Notes: generated from the sequence alone by a model not told the origin. 64,000 nucleotides of DNA from Tubulanus polymorphus (GCF_964204645.1 NC_134032.1:8240275-8304274), one strand, 5' to 3'. Positions 1 through 13,168 are shown, numbered from the stretch's first letter. Numbers and translations: made by a program.

Positions 1-1299
1 TTCCAAATGCCTATGGTTTCCATGGAAACCAGCCGAAAAATGGTAAAATAATGAAAATATCGATGTTAGATCAAAAGTTATGATGTAGAAAGGGGATAGA
101 ATAACTAGTTATCAATAGTTTATGTTTGCCCTAAGTTTATCTAGGAATATCTTTTATTATATAGATTATTATTATTAGGTTTCCATGGTAACGGCAAGAA
201 AAAATGTGAAATATTGAGAAATATTGATATGATTTCAAATGAAATTATTTTTTCACTACATAATTTTTGAAATGAATAAACATGATTATCAAGGCCTGTC
301 AGTTAGGTCTATAGCCATAGGCTCCTATTGCAAATTGATTTAAATATACCAATTTTATATATTATTTGCTTAATGAATTTTAGTTAAGAAAAGCAGAAAA
401 TTAGGCTTGGCCTAGCTCAAAACACTGAAATTTGAAATATATTCATGATATCATAATAAAATCAATCAGAAACATAAACCATGCAATAGTAATAACTCTA
501 CTAATAATAACTAAATAATAATCCATTTGTTTTGTTTTGAGCTAAATTTCAACAATATTTTATATATATTTCAATTTTGCTGCTTTTGGAAAATCCCCTC
601 ATTGTCCCATCATGCGCCTCTATTTTTGCCCGTCACAAGCCTCAATTCATCCCATTAGACGCCTCCCTCTTTCAACAGCCGCTTTACCGACGGGAGCGTA
701 GTGGCGATCCGCGCGCAAAAAAAATACAATAATTACACAAATAAATACAATAATTCACCGCTAGACCGATGAATAATTGTTGAATATTGATCTCATCACG
801 AGCAGCGCGGCGCGTCGTCATTCAACAACAAGTACCGGCCGCCATTTTGTATCGCTCGCTTCAACGCAAAACTTAGACATCGACTTTTCCGGCAGCGATC
901 GCTCAGCCCCGACACGAAATAAAAGCATGCGTCTTCAGTATTTGAATTTTAAGATCCTAAACCTTCCGATTCCTGATGATTCGTCGCTTATTCCGGGTCC
1001 TAAGCTGACAAATTTTGCTCTTGAAAAAGGGTATATTTCGATTTCTATTTTCTTCGACTAAAATGCGGATTTATACACTAAACCAACCCCCAAGTGATAA
1101 AGATCGATCTTATTGGTTGATTCCAAAAGATTTTAGCTCATTTGCATTGATAGACAGGTTTTATGAATGATTTTACTACGCGATGTCAAACGCGTGGTAA
1201 AAACGCGCATCACACTTTTCCTGATCAATAATGGTCGTCACAATCGATAGTGGCGCCCCGCGCGGACATGAACATACCTAAATAAAGATAAATCATATT
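1..1299. other. Gene-free AT-rich stretch
   Basis: No exon was recognised. The first exon of FAF2 was looked for here and not found. A perfect 16-bp palindrome, ggtttccatggaaacc, sits at 15-30. The open frame at 777-1061 resembles nothing I know and has no coding signature. Confidence 0.5.
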
Positions 1300-2245
1300 C
1301 ATGGGTTTGGTGATGCACTGATGGGCTTGGATTTTATTTCCGGGTTGTTATTGATAATCTCGCGAGAATGGTGCTAAATATGACCTGCGAATAAATTCAA
1401 AATATCACAGAAATACCTTGCGCTTTTATATTGTTATATCAACAAGCGCATGTCGCAGCATTAAAACCCTCTGCGCACTCCACTTCGTTGCAACTGAGCC
1501 TGTTAAGGACTACAAGCAACTATACAGACAGATACAGGTACAGATATTGTTTATTAATCCGCTATAAAGTTCCGATAAACAATTGGTCGTTAAGGATCAT
1601 TATCAGATGGTCGTGACCCTTTACTATTTAAATCTACAAGGGACGAAACGCCAGGCCTCCACTGTGTTTAGATTTTCAGCCAGAAAGTTGGGACAGTCGC
1701 GTGACATTCTGATGACGTCATTGTGTTTAAAACTTCAATGTGAAAAGTTGACACATTCATAGACCGATATTCATTGTCAGATTATGATTCATTTGAAATT
1801 AATAACTTAAAAAGAATGAATTATGATCAAACATACAATTCAAAGACAAAAAAAATGCATTTGAATGTAAATTATTCTCAAATATTTTTCATATTGTTTT
1901 CATCTTAGATGCTTCAGGTTCGCATTCAGTCAAATATGAAGCGTTAAGTCACGTGACGGTCCCAACTTTCTGGCTGGCACGACTTGAAGGCATTTCGTCC
2001 CTTGTGATTTTATATAGTAAAGCGTGACGACCGTCTGATAATGATCCTTAATGACCAATTGTATATCGGAACTTTATAGAATAAACATAAAAATAATATA
2101 AATAATTTATACATAGGATAAATAAACAATATAAACACAAGGTATTTCCATGATATTTTGAATTTTTTTCGCAGTTCATATTTAGCTCCATTCTCGCGCG
2201 ATTATCAACAACCCGGAAATAAAATCCAAGCCCATCGCCAAACCC
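1300..2245. repeat. Long fold-back element
   Basis: The left arm (about 1300-1720) and right arm (about 1940-2245) are imperfect inverted copies, with roughly 200 bp of unique sequence between them. Matching blocks include gatgggcttggattttattt near 1320 against its complement near 2220, and caattggtcgttaaggatca near 1580 against its complement near 2050. The left arm has an extra block of about 100 bp (1445-1550) that the right arm lacks. No transposase is present, so this is a non-autonomous fold-back element or an inverted duplication. I could not define a target-site duplication. Confidence 0.8.
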
Positions 2246-2865
2246 CTGTGATCACCTCTTCAGCTCAGACCTCAGCACACCGGCGTAAAAATGTTTCCTG
2301 CTCTAACCCAAACCCCGGTGGAACTTCCTTCATTACTGTTGATTTCTTGGGCTGGCAGTTTCAGGTGTTCAAAATCAAGTGCCCTCTCCCCTTCGTAGCT
2401 AGTACAAGCAGAGGGCGTCCTCCCAGACGTATCCCTTGACAGTCTGCTTATTTACTTCACTCTAGCGTTTGATCAGGATCCCTACGACTCTTCGATCCCT
2501 TCAAAACTCTTTTAAAAGAGCTTGGAACTCCTTTATGAGCAAAATGCCCAAAACTCGGTCAGAACATGAATTTTGGGAAAACTTTGTTACACATAGACTA
2601 CGCCTTAATCGACACAATTGGGATGTGGATTCTTTTTACCAAATCAGTAACGAAATTAAAAACCGAGTTGAGGCAGTGTATTGGATAAAAATGAGCTTAC
2701 CGGTATAAAACCACTCAATGGTTTACCGAGATAAACAGTAGCGATCCGGAGGATTCTACAGAATTTTGGATAAAAGTGATGCAGGCACCTCTTCGATGTT
2801 TGTTGTTTTCTCCTTTAGAACTCATTGAAAATTCCTTGTATTCAGACATAGGACCCTGATTGGAG
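2246..2865. other. Unassigned stretch upstream of FAF2 exon
   Basis: Open frames at 2158-2439 and 2469-2708 show no recognisable domain. The string ggcagtttcag/gtgttc near 2355 looks like an exon end, but the peptide before it does not match the FAF2 N-terminus, so no exon is called. Confidence 0.4.
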
Positions 2866-3165
2866 ACTTGCAGTGCGTCTATACTGCAGTGCGGTGTATA
2901 AATCGGTGATGGATTTTGCTGGTACACCGCACTGCGGTGGATTGATGTAATTAGTAATTAGTTTTTATCTCTGTTGAAAGATGGCAGCACCTGTCAAACA
3001 CGGAAATATTAGTAACTAATGATACACCGCGCTGCGGTGTAGACACACTTAAGCGGTATGCCCGTTATTCAACATACTAGGGTGGAATTTCTCAAAATTT
3101 TCAAATTTTCTCCAGCACTATAAGGTATTACTAATCAGTCAGCACTGAAAGGATTGAGGGTTAGA
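2866..3165. mobile_element. piggyBac-like MITE, family A, worn copy
   Basis: This is a copy of the roughly 290-bp family seen intact at 46291-46586 and 29697-29985. It keeps the internal dyads around caccgcactgcggtg and the right end gcactgaaagg. The left TTAA and first terminal bases are lost. It lies just upstream of the first recognised FAF2 exon. Confidence 0.75.
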
Positions 3166-3297
3166 ACCCGAAATGCTATTTGTCTGATCAAATCATTTGA
3201 AATGCAAGAAGAATATTTATCTTTGACTGACTGAGATTGGATGCCCGGCCCTTTGCTGAAATAAGTCGTGAATGTTGTTTTTTTTTTTTCAATGTAG

Positions 3298-6200
3298 GAT
3301 CTTACTGGAATTGAAACGATGGAACGATGTCGCGAGATCCTAGAAACTCACAACTGGGATCTGGAGGTAGCCGTTCAGACTACGCTGAACGAACAGGATG
3401 GGGCGCCATCTGTATTCCATCAACAACACCAACAGGATGAGCGTCCGCCTCAAGTGAATAACAGCCCGTCTGATCAGAGGTAACGTTTCATTCAGCAGGG
3501 CAGGTGAGGGATGAGTGGCAACATGGAACTTCTCTCACCTAGAAGGCTGCCGGTTTTCTGGAAAACTTAAACTAGGCGGCCTGTCGAGGCACGTTTTCAC
3601 ACGACACTTAATTGACAACAAACATATGTAGCGCGTACATCGGCAGTGGGTTTGTCGGTCGGCCGCTTTAGTCAAAAATAAGATTGATTACAGAGAATCC
3701 TGGAAAAAAGTTTTCACTCACAACTTTTGAAGTCGGGTCGGGCGGGTTACGGCGAACAGACCATTATTTTGGATCGGCCTAAGCTAAAGTAGTTAGCCTC
3801 CTGATTCATTGAAATTACTGATCATATTTAGATGGGGTTACATAAATCGAAAGATTAAATGATTGAAATTTGAGGGGGAAAAAACGGGGAGAGGCCAGTG
3901 TTGTTGTATCATTCCGGTGATAGCTGTACGCATTTCCTACGCACTGGACAATGAGGTAGGCCTACATGCTTTATCGACCATCCCTCAGTTCATTTCCGAT
4001 GTATCAACTCAGTGCAGTCAACGAATAAAATTTATTCGACTAACACAATCTACAACTTGTGAATAAGGCAAATGTTTAAAGGAATTTTTACCAAATGTAT
4101 GACTCCAATATTGACATCAATTACTTGCATAAGCAGACGATCACGTTTACATATGAAGGCTACATATGGGCCGTATGAGCATTGTGCGTTTAATCAATAC
4201 AAACACACTACGTGACCTTCAGGTGTTCATTTCGCGTCCTCTATATTCATGCCGTAGAATATCGGTAAGATACATTCCAGGGAGACTTCGACGATTGAAT
4301 TTAAAGCAAAATAGAAAGACTTCTTATTCTTCTGTGAATGAGACCGTGGAATGGCCCCAAAACGCATCTCCGGCGATTGAATTCTCAAAAATTTTTCCAG
4401 ACCTCCTTTCAGAAATAAGCCTCGCCTCTGAAAAATTCCTTCCGACGGCTCTGCTTATAGACAGATTTTAATGGTATTTGGTGAAGGAATAAAACGTGAT
4501 TTTGGAATTGGGGCAACTTGTGTGTGCGAGTTACTGCAAGGTTGACTGTAAAGACAAATCTTTACTCGGGATCTATACGGCCTGATCCTGGGGTTTTACC
4601 CGTTAATTCAATTCTATCTTATCGATTTATTTTCGCAGAATATTCACCGTCGCTCACCGACGTCCTCGCGGAATTCTAGGATGGGGTTATTACATATTTC
4701 TGATGCCGTTCAGATTCGTGTATTCGACGTTCGTAGATTTGTTCCAATTCACACGTAAGTTTATGATGGCGGTTTAGCCAGTTTTTTTTTTCAAAAACAG
4801 AAAAAACTCTAGTTGATGTGGTTTCCTATCAAGTCTATTACTAAGCGTTACCGAGTGTTACTTTTTGGAGAATGAAAATTGTTAAGGACCTGATTTGCAC
4901 TTACTTGTTCACAAAAATGTCAAAAAGAGCTTAAAATTACAACTTTTTAACTCGAAAGCCATTGGAAATTTTTGTCACAGTATTCATTATCGTCAAAAAC
5001 CAAGTACACATCACTTCTGGGGCCATTTGCTAAATTGCTCCATTTGCTGTAAGTAGGTAATTGTTACAGTTTGGCAAATCATGATGAGCAGTTACGATGT
5101 CCATCATGGGCGCTATTCAATACAAGTGCTGAAACGTGCTTACTTTTGATTGAGCCTTACTGCTACGAAACGTGTTTGGTGATTAAAACGTTATCCATGA
5201 GTTCATCGTTTTTTATTTTTGTAGTTCGTCTTCTGCGGCCTGATCCTCGAAGAAGTAAGTTGGTTTTGTAGTAAGGGAGTCTATGATAATTAATTTTTAG
5301 TGACATTAATAAGATAATCAAATTTTTTATTTCCATTTTGTGCCCGAAGTTCCGTACAGGAATATTCATATAAGTACATAATTAAGGTAGTTAGGTCTGT
5401 TGAACTTTCTTTTCCATTTTACTTATACTTAGGTATACTCTTAACTACAGAATAACACTGTTGGATTCAATTTTTTTTTCATGATTGAATTTGTAATTTT
5501 GGCAAGTCCTGGACATAACAGGAATTTGAAGACATGTCACCATATTTGACTCATACATACATAAATCGCTTACACCCCCCCCCCCTCCTCTGTACACAAA
5601 TATATCAGTTGCTAATGTTTATTTGTTGGCCGATGGCTATATTTGAATCTTAAAATTGGTTTTAATGTACCCAGGTCTGCTGAAAACCTGTGTTTCTCAG
5701 ACAGTCTCAATAGGGTTCTCGCAGGTTTTTTGGAAAGTTTTGGAAAATGGAAATTTTTTCCGGGGCCTTGAGATCCTATTACAAATTACAGTTTTCTTTT
5801 TTCACTATGGCTATGGAATTATGGCAATTTTTGTTACAGACGTGACCGACCCTCTCGGAGATGTGGTGAAATTTATCAGCGCGTATAATTTGCAGTTCGG
5901 CTCAAATCACCCGGTATTCTACCAGGGCTCGTATAGCCAGGTGAGTTTAACACCCCCTAGTAGACGGATTCTTTGATACTGCCGAGCCCTGCCTTCTCTC
6001 TGGGGTCAGCACCCCTTCTTTCCCCTATGGGGGGGGTTTCTTCGACACTGCCATGCCCTTCATTCTATCTTCTAGGATCTACGCTCGCTAGTGGATGGAT
6101 TCATGAATACTTCTGAGCCCCTTGTTCTTTTCTTGTTTTTTGTACGCCTGATTCTTTGATACTGTACTGAGCCTTTTGTTCGATCTTTTGCGTAGGATTA

Positions 6201-9200
6201 TGTCTCCTTCTAGCGGATCACATGACGTTTAAAAGAAATATATTCTCGGCGCAAGTTTTTAGCCGAGGAAGCGCTTTAGAAATTATTATTAATTCGGGTA
6301 GTTTCTTTTTTGTCGGATCTGTTTTCAGGCTCTGAACGACGCGAAACGAGAGTTGAAGTTCCTGTTGGTTTATCTGCACGGCGACGACCACGAGGACACT
6401 GCCGGATTTTGTCGCGCGACTCTGTCCAACGACGACGTCGTCGAATTCATCAATACGAGCATGTTATTCTGGGCGTGTAATACAAACAGCCCGGAAGGGT
6501 ATCGAGGTTAGTTGAAATTCAAACTTGGAATGACAAAATTGGTCCGAGATAAGCAGAGACTGAGTTAATAATAGGAAGATACAATGCATGGGGAGTGATT
6601 TAATTTTTGTTAGCGTTAAGTAAAAGTCTTGAGTTGGCCGAGTAAGGCAGTGTTTACTGCAACGATAAGTTTAAAATCTTATAGAAAAAGATATGTACGT
6701 GGTTCCCACAATACTGGGAAATCGAGCAAAACTTTGCACTAAACTCCCAGCAGGCGCGAATCCAGGATTTTTTCCAGGAGGGGGTTCGTAAAGAATGTTG
6801 GATGTTAAACCGCCGACTAAAATCTCTGATAGGGGGCCTATACGGCATATTGTTTGGCCAAACGTACGATGATATAGTACCGATTATGTAGTACTGTTCG
6901 CCCGCTTCGTCTTGAGTACATTCCTTCAAGAAAACGATTAAAAAATATTTTTGGTAGCTGAGCAGGGGAGTCTCAGCCACTGAAGTCACAGCTCTGGATC
7001 CGTGCCTGCCCAGTTTGGAAATATTTGGGAGTTCGATAGATTTTCCAATAGGGAATATTTGGGAGTTCGATAGATTTTCCAATAGGGTGTGAAGTACTTA
7101 GGAAATTCAGGTGGCATTGCATAGTTCAATGTCAATTGCTTACCCGAATGGCTGCAGTTTTTTGTGAAAATCACTTCTATCAACCAACCACCTCTAAAAC
7201 GTGGACATCCCCGTGGTATGTATGTCAACTTTTACACAGTCCCCATTTCTATTTGGGATAATTGAAAATCACGCATAAAATACTTGGGGATTTTTAATAC
7301 GTGTACAGAACTGTGTAACGTTGTTAGACCGGTTTAAGCTCATTTCGGTATTCAGCACCATCCCTCTCTCCAGTCGGGGCTCTGAGAATATCCAAATTAC
7401 GACGTTCGATGCCACGTTTTCTGAATTCTTTTCTTTTTTTTCTTGTTCGGCACAGTATCGCAGGCATTGCGAGAGAACACATACCCATTCCTGGCGTTGA
7501 TCGTTTTGCGGCAAAACAAGATGACCGTGATCGCGCGAATCGAAGGACCTGTAGGTACGTATTAGTCTTAGACTGATCCAGGGTGGCGATCAGGGAATAG
7601 TCAGGGAATTTTCCTCTCTTCAAAATACGTAATTTTATAACAAAAACTTGCTAAAAGAAACAGAGAAATGTCAGGGAAATATCTTTGGATTAGATTGCGT
7701 CTACGTAAAATGAAAAAGTTTCTGTGTTTTATATATTTCACTGTGTTCATCGGGCGCGTTAGAAGCAATTTTTGATTGCTGCGGCTAAATACTGATTTTG
7801 GACATGTTCTAAATATTGCCGTGGCGAATTTACTTAATTTCTTCAAAAATGTGGTATTCAAAGTAGAAAAAATGTCATTCAGTAAATTATTGCCACAACT
7901 TTCGCCGCTGCAGTCGCTGCACTTCCAACGCCACTGTTCATTGATTGGAATCTTAGCAGATCAAGTCAGGAAAACAACTTACATGTCGGGGAATAGTCGG
8001 GGGAAAAGATCTAATGAAAGTGCCCACCCTGTGGTTGTAAGTTCTAGATTAGGCAGAGAAATATAATCTAAGTCTTAGCCTTGACTGCAACTGGCCCCAG
8101 GGATCCAGTTCCATAGTTGTGAATTGAAATTCAAGATTTTACATCTTTTGAAAATGAACTTATTCTCAGACGTAGATGAGCTCCCAATGAAATCTAGCTA
8201 AAAATACTGAAGTCTGCATCAGAATTAGGTCCTGTTAGTCCCTGTTGTCACATAGATTCGATCATTTGGTCCTAGATTCTCACTTTTCGCTCCTACTTCG
8301 AAAGCGTAATAGTATTTTTTCGGAATTCTTTTCCAGGACCAGAGGAGTTCGTCAACAAGCTAACTCGAGTTATGAATGACAACGAGGCTTCGCTGTTAAC
8401 AGCTCGAGCTGAGAGGTACGTAGGTCAGATCAAGCGTAGGTGGAGGTCGGTTATCAGACCTCCCCTGTTATTTATGCATGCTTCTAAAGACGTGTCCTGT
8501 TTATCGCACCGTACTGGGGGTTTTGAAGTTAGGAATTTGTGTTACATTAATGTGGAACTTTCGACGCCTGCGATGATTCCACTTATGGCAATTACTTAAG
8601 ACCCTCCAGGCTAGTAGTTCCTCAGTTTTCCTGGCTTCAATTTCATCTACATTTTGACAGTGGAATTAAATCAAATTAAATCACATAATCTGAAATTATA
8701 AAAATCGATAATTAAGGAAACTATACCAAATGCTGGGAGAAGAAAAGAACATTTTTTGAGGCTCATTTGATAAAATACACGTTTGTACTTGGATTCTTGA
8801 ATTTAACTTGTCAGATAGTGAAGACGCACTTATTTCGACCACGTAAAAACTGACTCTAGTCTGACTATGAAACGATACACTGGTTTCCCTAAAAACGATT
8901 TGTTTGGGAAAGACAGCTAGACATTATCATGACTATAAGTCTGTCTGTATTACAGCAGTGTCTGTGTGTTGCAGTTTCCTAGTCTAACCATTGGCGATTC
9001 TTCCGTTTCAGGGAGGAGCGAAGTTTTAACCAATCATTGAGGGAACAACAGGATGCCGCCTACTTAGAGTCGTTGAAGGCTGATCAGGAAAAGGTACGTT
9101 TGAAGTAACAACATAGGTAACGTTGAATAGGTCCAGCTCCAGTTCCGTGAAAGTTTCATCTCAGGCATTTTGTGTTAGCCGTTACTGGTTATTTCTTCAA

Positions 9201-10548
9201 TCGGGTGTGTGGCGACCTGATTTTCTGATGAAATATTTCTCTTTTGTTGCCAAGGAGCGAAAAAAGCGCGAAGAATTGGAGAAAGTCGAGCAAGAAGAGG
9301 AAGAAAGAAGAAACCAAGAACGGGAAGAACAGAGAAAAAAAGAGGTCAGTTTCGTTGTTTGGAGTTTTCCAAATCTTTGAACCCTTTGTTTCCTAGCACC
9401 TGTATTTTAGACTTGACTCGATTGACATGAGCCCAGAACATTGTGACTGGGATCTTTTGTACAAAACCAAAATTATAACTGTCTTGTTGAAAATGGCTCG
9501 GGGTTAGAAATATTTCCCCCATGTTTCACTTTTTGATAACTTCTAGGAACTCCGTTTGTTATAACCGAAATAGCTGAAATTCTCCTATTTGGGAAGAAAG
9601 TTTGCGATAACCGATAAATCACTATATCCAAGGCAGTTATAACGACGTTCCACTGTATCTAGAATTTATTTCGATCATTATTTCAGGAAATTGCTCGCAA
9701 GAAAGAGGAGTATAAGGACAAAATACCAGCCGAACCGGAGTCCGATAACCCTGATTTAGTGCACATCGTGCTGAAATTACCGAGTGGCAAACGCATCGAG
9801 CGCAAATTCCTGAAAACGCAATCTATAAAGGTATGAGTCAATTTTCAGTTCAGTTTTCTGAAAGCGAGGGTCTATGGAAAGACATGTGATGATGTCATAA
9901 GGGAATTCAATGAGGTAGCTACCTTTAGGGGGTTCTTAAGAGGTAATTCAGGGTGGCAACTTACTTAGCGGAAAATCGGGGAAAAGACGGGGAATTTTCT
10001 TTAAAAATGTTAGAGAATTTTGTTTAAAAAAAGCTAAAAGTCGGGGAAATTTGTTGAGATAGATAGGTAGGTTGTGCATAAAATCATACAGTTTCCATCT
10101 ACCGTATATCTTACGTATTTGAATTTGTTAATTAATTGATTGGATTCTTAGCAGATCAAGTCAGTGAAAACAACGTATATGTCGGGGAATAGTGAGGAAA
10201 ATGTTACGAATAAAAGTGGCCACCCTGTTATTTGATCATCTTATTTGGGAATCAATACTTACTAGCCACCGTCTTGTTTAGGAAGGGTGCTACGGGTGAT
10301 TTGGTCATAAGTTTTTACAAAAACAATGTCGCGAATGAGATATAATTTCATATTTTCAGTATTTATATTATTTCGTGTATTGTCACGACGATACGCCGGA
10401 CGACTTTCAAATCGTGACGAACTTTCCGCGTAAAGTGTTACCGTGCGCGCCGTCAGGCGACGACGACGCTGACCCCGAGCCGGAGACATTCCAACAAATC
10501 GGACTCGGCCGATCGGAAATGTTATTCGTACACGACAACGACGCATGA
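3298..10548 (+). CDS. FAF2: FAS-associated factor 2 (UBXD8), 5'-partial
   Basis: FAF2 is an ER and lipid-droplet membrane adaptor. It recruits p97/VCP to ubiquitinated substrates in ER-associated degradation and helps control lipid-droplet turnover. Exons: 3298-3479, 4639-4754, 5225-5254, 5840-5940, 6329-6506, 7456-7554, 8337-8415, 9012-9093, 9255-9344, 9687-9830 and 10360-10548; all have AG/GT borders and compatible phases, giving 429 residues and a TGA stop. Domain order: UBA (starts DLTGIETMERC, residues 1-40), membrane hairpin (GILGWGYYIFLMPFRF, about 71-95), thioredoxin-like UAS domain (HPVFYQGSYSQ, FLLVYLHGDDHEDT, MLFWACNTN), a charged coiled coil (about 260-325), and a C-terminal UBX domain (IVLKLPSGKRIERKF to MLFVHDND). 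The exon 6 donor was set at 7554 rather than 7550 because only that gives the frame EGPVGPEEF. Only the first exon, about 20 residues with the start codon, is missing; it may lie left of the window. Confidence 0.95.
7579..8031. mobile_element. CAGGGTGG-family MITE in FAF2 intron 6
   Basis: Terminal inverted repeats CAGGGTGG and CCACCCTG bound a segment of about 450 bp with repeated gtcggggaa/gtcagggaa motifs near both ends. Related copies are at 9949-10227, 42692-43020 and about 45119-45443. There is no coding capacity. The flanks show no clear target duplication. Confidence 0.8.
9546..9655. mobile_element. Worn pogo/Tc1-like MITE in FAF2 intron 9
   Basis: The left end reads ggaactccgtttgttataac and the right end gttataacgacgttccactg followed by TA. 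The ends are inverted copies of the terminal repeat shared with elements at 50818, 52929, 53617 and 56669. Confidence 0.6.
9949..10227. mobile_element. CAGGGTGG-family MITE in FAF2 intron 10
   Basis: Short copy (279 bp) with intact ends CAGGGTGGC and GGCCACCCTG and the internal gtcggggaa motifs of the family. Confidence 0.8.
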
Positions 10549-11685
10549 TTTCATCGACTTCATTTAATTTGCATCGATTGTTCGATTGATCGATCGACGA
10601 ACCGATGAGGACTCAGCGCGAGCAGCTTCTCCACCAGATGGCACGACTCGCGGTAGGACGTTCTTGTTCGAGGACACCAGATGGCGTTCGTAGACATTAG
10701 CAGACTTTCAGTCGGGGTTACATTCGTTCCACCTGATGGTGTGTCCGATGATCGAGGCGTTTTTACGAGCGTTCGTTTTTTGCGATCTCTTTCATTGACG
10801 ATTCGCACCGATATTGTGGATTAAAGCGAAAGTTCACAATAGATTACGATGGTTTAATTAATCGAATGGCGTAAACATGGCGACGTCGAAAGATTGTACC
10901 GTTCATTATCGACTAACAGGTGCCGCCATCTTGGAAATCGAATCGTCACATCGCTTCCTCCAGCGCGAGTTGGTCGATCGCAAGAATCAATCGGCAACGC
11001 ATCTTGGTAAAAACGCTGGTCGTGAAAAATCAGTGCTCGTAAATGCGTTTCTCCGCCTTAGGATATTAGGAATGGGACAACTCATCTGAATTTGATCAGC
11101 ATCGCCCTTTATGCACGACATTGTCGCCAGGGTGAACTTCGGTTATCGTAGTTAGTCGACTATTTGTGAACTAAGCAATACCGAATGTCAGTCGGAACTA
11201 TACTCCATTGCACAATCGCTGTAGATCAGACCTATTTCGAAGATGGCCGACATAGTGAAATGTGTCGCGAACTATAGTGTGTACGGTTATCAGTTCCGAC
11301 CACTAGTCGACTAGCTACGAAGGCAGGAAGCAGAAGTTCGCCGTGGTGCAAGCTCAACAACTGCCACACGTGGAATTCTCCACGACGGTCGCAGTAGCTT
11401 TACCGGGTCCTCATTATTGAAAATATTTTCAACGTCTTATCAGTGCGTGAGAGAGACGGATAGCGCTAGTTGAAAATCTGATTTTTGAAATCGAGAGAAA
11501 CCTTACTAGAAGAACTAGTGGAAGTGCCTTCGTGTGTTCTTTTCATCAAACTCCGAATGTGTGTAACACTCGCTAAAGATCCAGTTCGGCCGTTATGAGT
11601 TAGTTAACTCTTTTCAATGAGTCAATGCCGAGTCTTAACTCACCACTGTGGAACTGGATCCAGTTCTTCAACGATTTCAAGTTTA
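10549..11685. other. FAF2 3' flank
   Basis: Probably includes the FAF2 3' untranslated region. Open frames at 10560-10808 (-) and 10877-11089 (+) have no recognisable domain. A diverged inverted repeat brackets 11137-11345 (cgtagttagtcgacta on the left against tagtcgactagctacg on the right), likely a small fold-back element. A second pair, gatccagttc near 11580 and gaactggatc near 11651, flanks another short dyad. Confidence 0.5.
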
Positions 11686-12154
11686 TTAACCTATTAGCAC
11701 TCAGGAATTTTACGATGTAGCGTCAATCACTCCTCAGAAAATCCATGTTTATCGCGATACCGAATAGCTCATCTGCTGTTTATTTCCATGCTAACAAGTT
11801 CATGTTATTGTGTAATAAATAGTCGAGGATTTCATATGATATAAGATTTGATGAGGTGGGCCACCAAATCATGTCCTTTTGGCCCCCAAAATTCATCCAA
11901 ACTTACTTGGATTTGAAGTGAGCGCTCAGATCTGTCATGTTCTTACCCCAAATAGTCGAGAATTTCAAATAGGAAGATGTTGATTCTGTACAGTATTTTG
12001 AGGACTTTGGTATCTAGTTTATAATAAGCTATTGGGTTTCAAATCCCACTGTAACCGGTTTTGTGCAGCATACAAAAAAGTGTCAGGTCGAATTTGTGCG
12101 ACTTGAGGAGTAATAGGCAGGGCAGATACGCGTGGCTTGAGTGCTAATGGGTAA
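11686..12154. mobile_element. piggyBac-like MITE, family B
   Basis: About 470 bp bounded by TTAACCTATTAGCACTCA and its inverse TGAGTGCTAATGGGTAAA. The outer TTAA is the target preferred by piggyBac elements, and the first terminal bases are CC as expected for that superfamily. A second copy lies at 45445-45932 with high similarity throughout. No open frame of note. Confidence 0.85.
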
Positions 12155-12968
12155 ATACAGGTATGGATCTGCTGCCTGGAACCAGTCCTTCAGACATTCA
12201 CTTAAGTATATATTGTATTGCAAACCCTGGATGATTGCCTTTTGAAAGTGCGCTGGTTAGAATGTCAAATATATGTATTCCTTTTCAATTAGAAATGTCC
12301 TGAACTGAACTGGCGTGAAGTGAGGACAATTGATTTTCTTTTTGAAAGTGTGCTAATTAAATGTCTCTTATGTCTGGTGATTGTTTAGTTCATTTAAAAT
12401 CAATTTTACTTATGAAGTGTGGGCGATTAGAATTTGGATGAATACGGTGATAGATAGTAAATAGAATGTCTGTGTAGGGCATGCAGGCCGCAGATTGAAA
12501 TGTACGTAGTGAGAATTTCAACTTTTAAAGTTTTGTTGATTTTTCGAAGATTTTTGTCGAAGAGGGACTTTCATCGATCATTGAAGAACAATGAAAAAAT
12601 GAAATCGCAATTTTTACGAAGATTTAAATTATTCTAGATTTGAATATATTGTCCGAAATGCGGTAAACCTCGCCTGACTCGGATAAAATGGCAAAATAGA
12701 TCCGTGGTAAGCGAATACTGAGGTGAGGATCGGAAAATAGGTGTTAGTTCGAGTGAGGCAAGGTTTACCGCAAGTCGAAGTGTTATTTGAATAAGTAATT
12801 ATGGATATGTTGACTCAATGAAGTACCGTTTAGACCCCTTTATGCCGTCAACTCAAAATTGCTCTGGGTGATTTTCGCGGAAATATTTCAATTTCCTTTT
12901 AAGGGCGACCGAAATGTTTCATCAAATCTTAACTGGAAACTAAGATCCTGCGATAATGAAAAACCGTA
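12155..12968. other. Unassigned stretch
   Basis: No gene or clear repeat was recognised. Two weak inverted segments (gcggtaaacctcgcct near 12660 and gaggcaaggtttaccg near 12755) suggest a decayed small MITE of about 115 bp. Confidence 0.4.
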
Positions 12969-13168
12969 GTTAACCCCCGATATACCGCCCCCCTGATAGA
13001 CTGCCATCTCCTACCCCACTGAATCAACGTCAGGTTTTTCCCTAGACAATTGGTACGTTTTCTCTCGGATCTAATCAACATTAACCGCCGATATACGGCC
13101 GTACTCTCTACACAACCAAAATCATAGATCACCGTTATGTTGTGCGGGCGGTATATGGGGGTTGACTG
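12969..13168. mobile_element. TA-flanked MITE, CAACCCCCGATATACC family
   Basis: The left end ttaacccccgatataccgcc and right end ggcggtatatgggggttgac are inverted copies. TA precedes the left end and lies just beyond the right. A second member sits at 27205-27333. The ends resemble pogo/Tc1-type repeats; no transposase is present. Confidence 0.75.

Noticed and set aside
2158-2439. Possible first exon of FAF2 ending ggcagtttcag
   Set aside because: It ends WQFQ like the expected KLLQFQ, but the residues before it do not match the conserved N-terminus and it overlaps the fold-back arm.
6654-7082. 142-codon frame on - in FAF2 intron 5
   Set aside because: No domain; overlaps repeat-like sequence (ggattttttccaggaggggg) and a short internal duplication near 7020-7085.
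7551-7554. Donor at 7550 in FAF2 exon 6
   Set aside because: It shifts the frame of exon 7; using 7554 restores EGPVGPEEF, matching the family length.
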